A DNA stretch of 46,785 bases from Actinomortierella ambigua (Eukaryota > Mortierellomycota > Mortierellomycetes > Mortierellales > Mortierellaceae), in the NCBI GenBank assembly GCA_016098155.1, contig JAAAJB010000222.1, positions 1-46,785 on the forward strand, written 5' to 3'. The position numbers and the translations under genes were made by a program. A model generated the notes under the pieces. That model saw only the letters and a list, made by a program, of their open reading frames with translations, ran no database searches and had not been told where the DNA came from. Positions 1-10,027 of the stretch are shown here, in pieces; position 1 is the first letter of the stretch; every line of letters begins with the position of its first letter.

Positions 1-50
<50 letters not shown>
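1..50. repeat. (GA)25 microsatellite at the window edge
   Basis: Perfect dinucleotide repeat filling the first 50 bases. Its left boundary is not visible, so the true length may be greater. Confidence 0.97.
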
Positions 51-52
<2 letters not shown>

Positions 53-257
53 AGGGTTCAAGGAAGCTCATTTCAGCCTACAGTGGTCCCGGTGGATCTG
101 GAAGCCACTCTACCTTGTGTTGCTAGGATGAATGCTCAGCTCTTACGGATACGGGATTGTGATCACTTACATTCGATGTCCCATGTCCTTTGGAACTACC
201 AGGCGGACACTGATGGAGATCACGAGATTTGCATGGTATGTGAGGGAGTGAAATACT

Positions 258-328
258 TGTGTGTGTGTGTGAGTGTGTGAGTGTGTGTGTGTGTGCGTGT
301 GTGAGTGTGTGTGTGTGTGTGTGTGAGA
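258..328. repeat. Imperfect GT/CA microsatellite
   Basis: About 70 bases of GT units interrupted by GA and GC steps. The rest of positions 51-619 shows no convincing gene. Several short open frames here, such as a His-Thr frame on the minus strand, are only readings of this repeat. Confidence 0.95.
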
Positions 329-739
329 GGGGAGAGGTTGCGCAGCCAAAACTGCAAGCATTTTGTGTCAGGCACAGCAGAGTTGTACGATCCAAGAAGT
401 GGGTGGGCAAGGAACATTAAGGAAGTCTGTGAGCCCTCTTTGTCACAACATGTGCAAATAATCTACCCCACATGGAACAAGCGAAGCGCCGTGTCCATGA
501 CAAAGTGTAAATGTGGCTGAGCAACGAAGCCACCGAATAGAGAGATGTCTTAGAAATTCAGACCAATCCGAACACTTTAAAATGCCCTTGAATTTTTCAA
601 CTCCTCTACTCCCCCAACTATGCTCCCTTTCCTTCCTCGTCAAAAACATTTTGCAAAAAACCTCATTCTAGCCATCAAGATAGCGACCCTCCTGCCAGCA
701 CCAACAAACCACCACTACAGCACAACACCGACATCCGTC

Positions 740-1793
740 ATGACATCCGCGACCCCCAACCGCCTACCTGTCTTCTTTCTCTCGCATGGTGGTCCGAACC
801 AGGCGACCGAGGAATCCTCGACAGCCGACTTTTTTGAAAAGTTGGGTCAGCATTGGACCGACTCTCTTGGCAACCTTCCCGAGGACGTACGCCCCAAAAA
901 GATCCTTGTCATCAGCGCTCATTGGGAAGGCGAGAACGGCGTTGTCCGCGTCCGCACCAAACCCGAGAACCAGCTGTACTACGACTTTTACGGTTTCCCT
1001 CAATTCATGTACGAGCTGAAATACCCTTCCGTCGGAGATGCGGCCCTAGGTCAGCGCGTGCTCGACTTGCTCAAGGAAAACGGGGTGCCTGCAGCTGCCG
1101 AGACAAAGCGCGGTGTCGATCATGGTGTCTGGGTGCCTTTCCTGCGTGTCCTGCCCAAGCCTCATATTCCCATTGTTCAAATGTCGCTCGCTAAAATGCC
1201 GGGCAAGTCTACCAAGGAGGTGCTGGAGTACCATTACAAACTTGGTCAGGTGTTGAGCAAGTTACGCGAGGAGAACGTGCTGATCGTCGCCAGTGGAACA
1301 GCGGTCCACAACCTGCGTGACATGCGCTTTTATTCTGGCACCAACAAGGTCGCTCCCTACGTCAAGCCATTTGACAAGCTGTTGGACAAGGCGGCTCTTG
1401 CAGAGGTAATTTCTTTTAAAGGTGGTGATTTTTCCCACGCCTCCGCCCTTTGCCCTCCTCCCTTCACTGTGTCCTCTGTCCTGGCATGATGAAATATTGA
1501 CATTCTTTTTTTCATTTTCTTCAATGCGTAATTGCCCCTCTTGCACAATTTCGTGATCAATTTAGTCCGCACAGGAGCGAGTGCGGTTCGGTGTGGATGA
1601 AATTGCAGAGTCCAAGTTTCTGCCACTCGCACACCCTGAATTGGACCATCTACTTCCTTTCCAAGTCGCACTAGGTGCTGCAGGCGATGATAAGGCACAG
1701 GCGATCCACAAAGATTTCTTATGGTCGCTGTCATCTAGCGCGTACGCCTTTGGTGACAGCAATGATCTTTCTGGTCTCTCTCTGGCCGTTTAA
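740..1793 (+). CDS. Extradiol ring-cleavage dioxygenase, LigB/4,5-DOPA dioxygenase type
   Basis: Two exons, 740-1405 and 1575-1793, give about 294 residues, the usual size for the family. LigB-type class III extradiol dioxygenases open catechol rings (DOPA and related diphenols) using non-haem iron or zinc. Three family histidines are present: H16 in LSHGGP, H61 in ISAHWE and about H128 in GVDHGVW. The intron is phase 0. An alternative acceptor at 1565 would add three residues (S-A-Q). An in-frame ATG at 620 would add 40 residues rich in K, R, S and T with few acidic residues, resembling a mitochondrial presequence, so the start is uncertain. The second exon completes the C-terminal part with FLWSLSSSAYAFG. 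The gene converges with the HMA gene 111 bp downstream. The physiological substrate cannot be read from sequence. Confidence 0.88.
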
Positions 1794-1904
1794 GCATATA
1801 TCCCCCAGTGCAGCACCACCTTTTTTTCTTCGTTGTGCAATGTAGCTTGTATTTGTATTAAAGAAATTTTGGAGCAAGAGAAGGGAGTTTTCTTTTACGC
1901 TATC

Positions 1905-2825
1905 TCAAAGAGTCTCGTCGGCAGATTCGACGCTGCCCTGCGCCAGCAGCGATGCGCGGTACTTGAAATCGACAGTGGCAATGACATGCTTGATCTGCGA
2001 TTCTGTCCAGCCCGAGTCTTCTGAAGAAGAAGACGAAGACGAGGGCGACAAAGTCCAGAGGTACAGATGCTTGTCCTGGAAGTGAACAGTGCACTTTTTC
2101 ACGCCGGGTTGGGCTAGGAAAGCACTCTGCAGGCGGTTTGCGCATGCCTCGCATTTCATGCCCTCCACACGCACCTTGTACACGTTCAAGGGTGACCCCT
2201 TGGAGAGGTCATCGTCCGAGGCTGCTTTGGGTGCCTTGACATTCGCTTGTGCAGAGTGATCGAGCAACGTATCCAAGATGGAGGGCGAGGCGGATGGCGG
2301 ATCGGCGACGCAGGCACCATTCTCAGTGGCTGGCTGACGTTTGGAGGTAGACGACAATGACGACCAGAGGGTCAGTTGGACACCCCACGAGGAGACGGAA
2401 GACAACGACGACCACCATGTCGATGAGGGCATTAGGTGACCACCATGGTTCTTGTGGGCGACCAGCTCCGGGGACAACGAAAGTGTCGTGACAATCAAGA
2501 TGGTGATGAGAGTCTGCAGCGGGCGAGACCGACCATACTTGACGATGTTATAGATAATCATCGAGATTGACAGCGACAGAAATACAGGACGGAACGGTGT
2601 CAAGACAGAGAAGCCTGCACAACCGATGGAGAAGGCGTTCAGCACCAGCTGGATGATGCAGCACGACGACGTGAGAAGGCCCATGAGCGCCGCATAGAGA
2701 TAGGATTGGAGAGAGGACGACGTTCGTTGCAGGGTCACAGAGTCAGATACATCGCGGTCATCGGTAGCGGGAGCGGACTTTTCGCCTTTTCTGCGTACAG
2801 CTGCGGGCCTAGGCGTGGTCGACAT
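1905..2825 (-). CDS. Membrane protein: MerT-like three-helix segment fused to a heavy-metal-associated (HMA) domain
   Basis: Intronless, 306 residues from the ATG at 2825. The frame is open up to an ATG at 3170, but that extension is low-complexity and looks like 5' UTR. Residues about 42-118 contain three hydrophobic helices. The first holds a Cys pair (C55-C56) and is followed by LTPFRP, a layout like bacterial MerT (vicinal Cys in TM1, then an L-x-P-x-RP step). MerT's second Cys pair in the TM2-TM3 loop is absent. Residues about 212-290 form an HMA/MerP-like domain with the metal-binding motif GMKCEAC (C225, C228) and the second helix QIKHVIATVDF. A run of seven serines (about 262-268) is inserted inside it. 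By analogy with MerT/MerP the protein may move a soft metal ion (Hg, Cu or Cd) across a membrane. The HMA call is firm; the MerT relationship is inference. Confidence 0.8.
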   Translation of the reverse strand: MSTTPRPAAVRRKGEKSAPATDDRDVSDSVTLQRTSSSLQSYLYAALMGLLTSSCCIIQLVLNAFSIGCAGFSVLTPFRPVFLSLSISMIIYNIVKYGRSRPLQTLITILIVTTLSLSPELVAHKNHGGHLMPSSTWWSSLSSVSSWGVQLTLWSSLSSTSKRQPATENGACVADPPSASPSILDTLLDHSAQANVKAPKAASDDDLSKGSPLNVYKVRVEGMKCEACANRLQSAFLAQPGVKKCTVHFQDKHLYLWTLSPSSSSSSSEDSGWTESQIKHVIATVDFKYRASLLAQGSVESADETL

Positions 2826-4142
2826 TGCTGGCTGGAGATCGAGTGTTGTTTGGTGGGGAGCAGGGAGATTATTGACAAGGCGTAAAGCTACAAGAGTATA
2901 TTTGAGTTGGGTCGGGATTGCAGCCAAAAGGGGAAGGAAGAGAGAAAAAGGGGTGCTTGAGACGCTCTGGGGCTGTGGGCGGAGAAATAAACAGGTGTTT
3001 GTGCTCTGTGCCCAAGTTGAAAGTAGCCTTCGTTTGATGTGGGACGGGTGAGGAGGGAGGCAGAGTGAGTGAGAGCGGGGACAGTGAGTGAGAGAGAAAG
3101 GATATGTCACCTGCAAAGCAACAAAAAAAAGAGTCGCTAATGATGGACTTGCTTTATAGAAATGAGTCATTTCGAGAATGGACTCTCTACATTCGCAAGT
3201 TTGCTCATTGGCAGCGTGTCTAGCGCTGGTTGGTCCAACTCACGCCGGTAAACGTGGGACGTGGGCCAGTGTGACACATCCATCCAAGTGACTAGAGGGG
3301 GTCAAGCCCTTTCTCTTCGTAGGAGGCGCGATGAGTGTATTGTGGGATTGACAGCATTATTGCTTGCTAGCAACCTATTGCTGATTTTTAGCGTTTTACC
3401 ATTCTAGCTTTGGTGCTGCAGGCATCTCAGAAGAGCAGAGTACATGTCTCGTGGAAGAACTATTCTTCCCGTCTGTGTGTCTGCCTGACTGTCTGCAACA
3501 GGGAGGCTGGCTTTCGTAGGAGGCGCAGAGAAAGAGGAGGTGGGTGCGGTGCCCCTGCCCCCTTCCCTTTCTGTCCTGTTGCTTATCAGATCCTGCCAAC
3601 TGCGACCAGATCTGATGTGTTTACACTGCGCAAAACTGACCAGTGCTAGCGGGCAGCTATATGTTGAAGATGTACACCCCACAGATTTCATTGGCCTTGG
3701 CATTTCGTCTTACTCAGACTTGTGCTTTTCAGTCTGCCTTCTGTCCATCGCATTGTTGCACTGCTGCTCTGGAGAGGGATTCAAGCATGTGTATTGGGGT
3801 CTCGCCACAGGGCAACCCTCCTCTATTATGAAAGATAGTGCGATGCAGCTGTCACCTCTGTGACAACGTCTGCACCTGTCCAAACACTATCTGGGGATCC
3901 CCTTCCATCACCTCCATAGCCTTCCAAACGTTAGCCTGCCAATAGGCTCGACTCCCAAGTTGGCCTTGATGTGACATTTTAAAGTCCGCCACGATCAGAT
4001 AAATAACTGTTTTGAGGCTCCCTCGCTCTTTTCCTCTCTCCTTTTCTTCTACTCTTTTTATCTTTTTACCTCACCTGCCAGCCCACACCAACCCCAAGCA
4101 CAACCGTCAGCCGATTCATTTTCAATCTGTACACCAGCGACC
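2826..4142. other. Intergenic region, no gene seen
   Basis: This 1.3 kb holds the 5' regions of the HMA gene (leftwards) and the FAD oxidoreductase (rightwards). The first 300 bases are purine-rich on the + strand. A 14-base direct repeat occurs at 3316-3329 and 3513-3526. No open frame here resembles a known protein. Confidence 0.6.
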
Positions 4143-6111
4143 ATGACGACCGATAACATTGTCGAGCCTGCAGCCGCTATTCCAGCGGCAACTGATGCCA
4201 CTCCCGCCGAGTCGACCATCTTGACGAATGCCCCTGTCCTTACAGATGACAAGGTTGTCGCAGAGACCTTGAAGGACGCCTCGACGGGCGACCACAAGGA
4301 GGCAACTTTTTCCAAAGAGGCTGCCGCCGTCCCCAAGGATCAGCAGAAGAACGTTGTCATCATTGGTGGTTCTTGCTGTGGTAGGTTCACAACCATACTC
4401 CTTCGATGCATCCTCCCCGCCTCATTGTTTTTTCTCACCCACCCAAGTTTCAAGTTAGTTTGTCGTGGCTGACCCTCCCGGCCCCTCATCGCTCAATCAG
4501 CGCTATGCTGATTCTAGCTGAACAAACTAACACAGTGATCGAGACTCCGCTCGCTTTTCTCCCCCTCCCCATGTGGACTTTGTCCTCCTTAACTTTAAGC
4601 TATTGTGGTGTACTAACATGATCTCTCTGCGTCCACACCTTTTTTTTTCTCACGTGGATTGATGCTCTGTCGCCATTGTAGCCGTCTCCTCCATGTTGAC
4701 GGCCAAGACGATCCTGCCAAAGACCCATCGCCTTATTGTCATCGAGAAACACTCTCACTTCCACTACATGTTTGCCTTCCCTCGCGCAACCGTTATTTCT
4801 GGCTGGGAGAACGAGCTCTTTGTGCCATACACCAAGATGTTTGAGAGTCCCGAGAAAGGCGAGGTTGTCCAAGCCCTGGCCGTCTCCATGACCAAGACGC
4901 ACGTTCAACTTGACCGCGAGGTCCCAGGCTTTGGTAACCAGATCGAGTATGAGTATCTCATCTACGCTACTGGCTCTCGCCACCCCGAGCCTGGCAACCT
5001 GAACGACTGTGACACCAAGGAGAGCGCTATTGCTCGTCTCAGGGAGTACCAGGAGAAGATCAAAAAGTCGACCAAGGTGCTGATTGTTGGTGGTGGTGCT
5101 GTCGGCATGGAGCTCGCAACAGAGATTCGTGAGCACTTCCCAGAGAAGGAGGTCACCCTGGTCCACTCGCGTGACCGCTATATGCCAATCTACCTGCCCA
5201 CCATGAGCAAGAAGTGCTTCAAGACGATGGAGAAGTTTGGCGTAAAGCAGATCATGGGTGATCGCGTCATCATCCCCGAGGGTGGGTTCAAGGATGATTT
5301 CCAGATGATCAAGGTCAAGACAAAGAACGGTCTTGAGATCGAATGTGATTACCAGGTAAACAAACAAGGAAAAAAAAATACAAAAGTTGGTACAAAGAGG
5401 GATAGGGGAGAGAGATGGGGGGTGGGGACGGAGAGAAGACAAGATCGTGTGAAAGAAGACTCACCATTCCAAACAATCTCATTGTTTTAGGTCCTCTGCA
5501 CTGGCATGACTCCTCAGAGCGATGTTCTCAAGACTTTGGCTCCCAAGGCTGTGGATCCCAAGACTGGCTTGGTTATGTGCAAACCTACCTTGCAGATCGA
5601 GGACGACGAGTTTCCCAACATCTATACGTGCGGCGACGTTGCCAACCTCAACGTAATGAAGACTGGCGGTGCTGCATGGGGTCAAGCCGACCTCTGTGTC
5701 CGCAACATTGCCAAGATGATCGATTCCAAGAAGAAGTCTGATGCCTCAGGCAAGCAAGTCCTGCACGAGAAGCTCGGCAAGTACAAGCCCATCGCTCCAC
5801 AGATCATGCTGTACTTTGGCGTCGCATGGGGTATTTGCCAGCTCAAGCTCTTTGGCTTCCTGTTCGCTACCGACTGGAAGTTCCTTATCGGCCGTTTCTT
5901 CTCGTACAACATTCACGCCACACGGGCATGGCTCTGGCTCAACACACCAATGTCCAAGGTATGTAAAAGTATAAAAAGCAAGAGCGGCGGCGGCGGCAGG
6001 GACGGCGGCGAGGTGAATGAACTAAACCTTATTGGAAGCGTGGTAAAATTAACAGCCTCATCCTCATTTTTTTTGTTTGTTTGTATCCAACAGGAGACAG
6101 CCGATTTGTAA
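4143..6111 (+). CDS. AIFM2/FSP1-like FAD-dependent NAD(P)H oxidoreductase
   Basis: Four exons (4143-4380, 4682-5355, 5491-5958, 6094-6111) give 465 residues. After a roughly 65-residue Ala/Thr-rich acidic N-terminus comes the FAD-binding Rossmann start NVVIIGGS (about 70-77), split by intron 1. It is followed by IEKHSHFHYMFAFPR, then YLIYATGS, the NAD(P)H-binding Rossmann VLIVGGGAVGMELA (about 212), CTGMTP and the second FAD motif IYTCGDVAN (about 350). This matches two-dinucleotide-binding-domain AIF-like/AMID flavoproteins, which in animals reduce quinones. No N-myristoylation glycine (MG) and no clear presequence is seen. The first glycine motif reads GGSCCAVSS rather than the textbook GxGxxG. 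The last exon is only 18 nt (ETADL plus stop). Human AIFM2 is 373 residues; the excess here is N-terminal and near the C-terminus. Exact substrate unknown. Confidence 0.9.
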
Positions 6112-6313
6112 AGAAAGTGTATCTAATTGCGTCTGCATAACCTCATCATCTCATATCTCATCTATACCAACATTATCATAATAAGAGAATCAAACCACAT
6201 AAAGTCCACATCACTCTATGTCAGCATTCTACTATCCATGGGCAGTAGCCGTAAACCACCACACGCGCCATGATGCCATAGTCTATGTCATTATATGAGC
6301 ATGCGAGGGACTA

Positions 6314-7244
6314 TCAGCTTGAACAGAACCCGACCTGGCTGGGCACATGCCAAACCAAAGCCTTCGCCGTGTTAAGCTCGGCAACCGCAAACGGCATTGC
6401 CTTGCTTCTCGCGGATCGGTCGTGGCTTTGATAGTTTAAAATGCCATTCACGCGCTTGTAGTTGGCGATGCTCCCTGTGGCCACCCGAAAGTTCTTGCCA
6501 TTCTTCGGCGTTTCCATCCTTAGTCTAAGGCCCTCCACAGATATCACTCTGCAATTTTTTTCAACCCTAGCTGTGCGCTGTTAATAAAGAGAGAAAGAGA
6601 ATTGCCACTGAAAACGATCATAGTGCCTGATAGTATCTTAAAAGGGGTCAAATAGACCCGTAAACGATTTATTGCAAGAAAAAAGATCTTGGCTTCTACC
6701 AACGGCACGGTCTCTAATGCACGCTGTATTTTTACCCACTATGTAACCACTGGATGTCCGTCTCTGGCGATGTGAGCTGAACAGCCCCTAAGGATCCTAC
6801 GTGCGTCGGGCATACTGTTTGCTCGGCTGGCCGTTGTCTCTTCGGTTATGCGCTCCGCCCGATCTAGCTTGGACGACCAAGACACGATACGATACCCACG
6901 GCTTTGGAGGTTAGCTCCTTATCCAAACGCTCCACGACATCCCTGATAGTCTTATGCGTGCGCTTTTTCAGCACATGGATGACTGTGTTGGTCCATTCGA
7001 AGAAACGGCGCTGTCTCGCTGATGATTCTGCCTGTATGGTGCGCGCAGAAAAGCGACATAGCCCTATATATTCGGGCTCGCAGCCTCCTTGAGATACTTG
7101 ATGCATCCTCGCCGATAACTTGGGAATAGAGTGGTTGACGCGGCTAATTTCAACCTCCCCCGTTGCCGCGTAATCGAGCGAGAACCGCCGCTGTTGCCGT
7201 TTGTGAGAGCGGTGCGATGAAAAGGCAGGGCGTGCGGTGGACAC
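6314..7244 (-). pseudogene. Possible decayed or fragmentary protein-coding region, unrecognised
   Basis: On the minus strand an open frame from 7244 reads protein-like sequence with balanced composition (for example FFEWTNTVIHVLKKRTHKT) down to about 6895. It then appears to continue in another frame (SSKLDRAERITEETTASRAN) to a stop near 6737. A further open segment, 6547-6314, contains METPKNGKNFRVATG and ends in a stop. The step between the first two frames has no intron of plausible size, which suggests a frameshift and decay. I do not recognise the family. It could be a relic of a lineage-specific gene or transposon, or chance open frames. Confidence 0.3.
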
Positions 7245-10027
7245 GGGCTGTTGATAGTCGTTGTCACCGTCCTTCTGCTTGCGCTCGACGTAAGCTACTC
7301 CCTGGACCGGCGTCGGCGTTGCTGTCGGTATCCGTCTCTGTGTCCGTGCTGCCCGACACTTGACTACGCTTGCCTAAGACCGTCACTCGTTGGTTCCTCT
7401 GCGTCGCCAGTTGCGCCTCAATCGCCTTCTCGTAACCAGCAAGCCAGCTCTACAGTTAAGATACGATTGTACCTTGTCAGCATGAGGCAGAGCGTGTAAT
7501 ACACATTTTAGGACTCGGTCCTTTCTTTGATCTGAAATGGTTGGAAACTTACTGCGTAGTTGGATAAAATGAAAGGTGCTGACCCGGCCATGAATGCCCT
7601 GGGCCCCTTCAAGGAGGTTGGGAGATCGATGACCTCCTCGTGCGCTGCTCCTGCATAAAAGATAGAGGGGCAGTCTCGTACCTACTCGATGCGGACAATA
7701 TGGCAACAACAGGCTCGTCAGGTTCCACAGCAGCCCTTTCAACAGCCTAGAGCGGCTTTCTAGCAGGAAAAGAACAACAACAAGAAGAGAGCTTTTCTTT
7801 AGGGTGTAGTTCTCAAGAGACTCTAAAGCACGAGGTGCATTTATCACCGTGTCGATTTGAATCAACATAGAGCGGCCCAAAGAAACCACATACCTCGCAT
7901 ATTGAGCAGCATTATCGCCGGAGGCGTCACTTACGTGCTTTCATTGATGTTCGTATTAAAGTTGAATAAAACGGTGATTTTTGGGTTTACACGACAGATG
8001 GGCAACACTGTCAAAGGTCATATAACTGCAGTCAAAGCTCATATATTTAACTCGCTGATCACTTGGGTAGGGCAAAATATCACCATACTTGGCGTGACTG
8101 ATGTGATGGGACGAGGTGGGTAAACAACTAGGCGGGCCTAGGATTTCTTTTTTTAGCTGGCGCTCTCTTTATCGTGTCGAGCACCGCGTGAGTGGTGCAG
8201 TCGTCGCCCGCGCATCAGGTGCCCATAACAGAAGAGCAGAAAATAGGGTTTTCGAGAAGAAAACAGAAAGGTAGAGATGAGCAAGGAGATGATGGATGTT
8301 AGCCGACGTGCTCGACCAACGCAAAATTGCCCCTCTCGATGGTCATGTAAAATATAGATTGCAGCAATGGCATATTGTTTCTTATAAACAGGTTGCCAGA
8401 ATGCTCTCGCCGAAGGAGGCTCGGCGACAAGTCAAAGCCATGATGATCGCATCCTGCGCCTCGATCATATCCAAAGGCGGGGGTGGATGGACCCACTCGC
8501 TTGCTAAGAAGAGAGCCACACCCATCGGAGATGAACTTTTGGGACAAACCTGTAACACATTGTCTGTGGAGATACCTGAGGCAACCATAACCGCTTCGAG
8601 GCCTCGCCTCTGTCATTTAGAAGTCGAGAACTTTTGTGGTTTAATCACATTGAATCAATGTACGGATAGTGGAATGGTGGAGGGGGGGAGAGGGTACACT
8701 TGAAGGTTAATGGTATCGAAAATTCTACGGCAACTACTTTGTTGAAGGGGTGAGGAGGAAGCTTTGATTCATAAAGAGGGCGCGTCTTTTTTGCCATTGA
8801 TGCAGACTACATCGCTTCCACAACACATACACGCGCTCCCTCACTCAAGAAAGAGGCAGAGAGAATTTTTAGGACTTGATTCAATATCAGTTAGCATGCC
8901 TTCAGCATCTGCAATAAATCCTGCAGACTCAGTGGCCTTAATAGAACATTGCGCTAATTACCGGGTATGCTGCGATCGATTTGGCTACTTGTAGGGTCAT
9001 TATGCTATGTTCAAGGAGCGCCTTGACGCATGAGTAGCTGGCATTCCGTCCGGACCTGATTCTATCCACGCTGACATCCGTCCTGATCATTTGGTATGTG
9101 TCGAAGAGTAGCAAGGTAGAAAGAAAAAAAGACTGGGATGGTGGTGTCTACTTGTAAGATGGGCGCTGCTCCAACTTTTCCAGATGACCTTTGTCTTTGT
9201 CCTAGAGCTGAACAGTAATGTTGATAATATCGGTAGATAGCAGGCGTCCTTCGACAGGTGCTGGCGGTTATGGCTCCAACTGTGGGCTCCGCTCTAGGTG
9301 CCTACCGTCGCTCCTGTCGTGGTTCCTGCCTTGGTGGGTGGTTTGGTGCAAAGACATCCGCAATGTAAGTGCAATTTTATGTATGAATATGCATCGGTTA
9401 ACTGACAAAATTATAGAGGGCCGTTCAGGATTCGGTGGACAAAGGTCGTTGATGAGATCTCAACCGTAGAATTGCAGACCATCACAACCTGCGATGCCGA
9501 GTTGTCCAGGTCGAGCTATTATCAGATCGTGGCTGCACAAGGTGGGCCAATAATGAAGCGCGTCTCTTAGAGAAAGGACAGAGCACTGTTGTACTCTTTC
9601 ATGGCAACGACTACTTTGCCATGACGGAGCAAAGTTTCACCGAGAGAAAAACATTTGGCCAAAGCCAAAGGCTGGACAGGCAACTCTTTACCACAAAGTG
9701 TGATACATATCAGGTCGAACGCCTTCACCCTTGAACGCCCGACCCCTCTACAGGCGAGGTCGGGCTGCTGGCCCCGTCTCATGTCTGAACCTTCAACGCA
9801 CACGCTACTGGCCACCTACCTCTCCTTTAACCACTACCTTACCAACAGGGAATATGTAACAGCAGACGAGTGCAATCGATAAAAAAGTCGAACGATGTCG
9901 TGTAGCCGACAATGCGCAGATGATCCAACTTCCACGACTTTTCATGGATAAAAATAATGACAATTATGAATGTATATAGAGTGTATTAGGTAACATAGGT
10001 AATCGGGAAGGAAGAGGAGAAGGGTTT
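7245..10027. other. Gene-poor region, no supported gene
   Basis: About 2.8 kb in which no open frame carries recognisable motifs. A weak two-exon candidate on the + strand lies at about 9236-9570. It has a GTAAGT donor at 9365 and an ATTATAG acceptor near 9416 that keep one frame open to a TAG, but the product is not recognisable. The composition resembles decayed intergenic DNA. Confidence 0.5.

Noticed and set aside
123..417. His-Thr-rich frames near the left end
   Set aside because: Translations of the GT/CA microsatellite.
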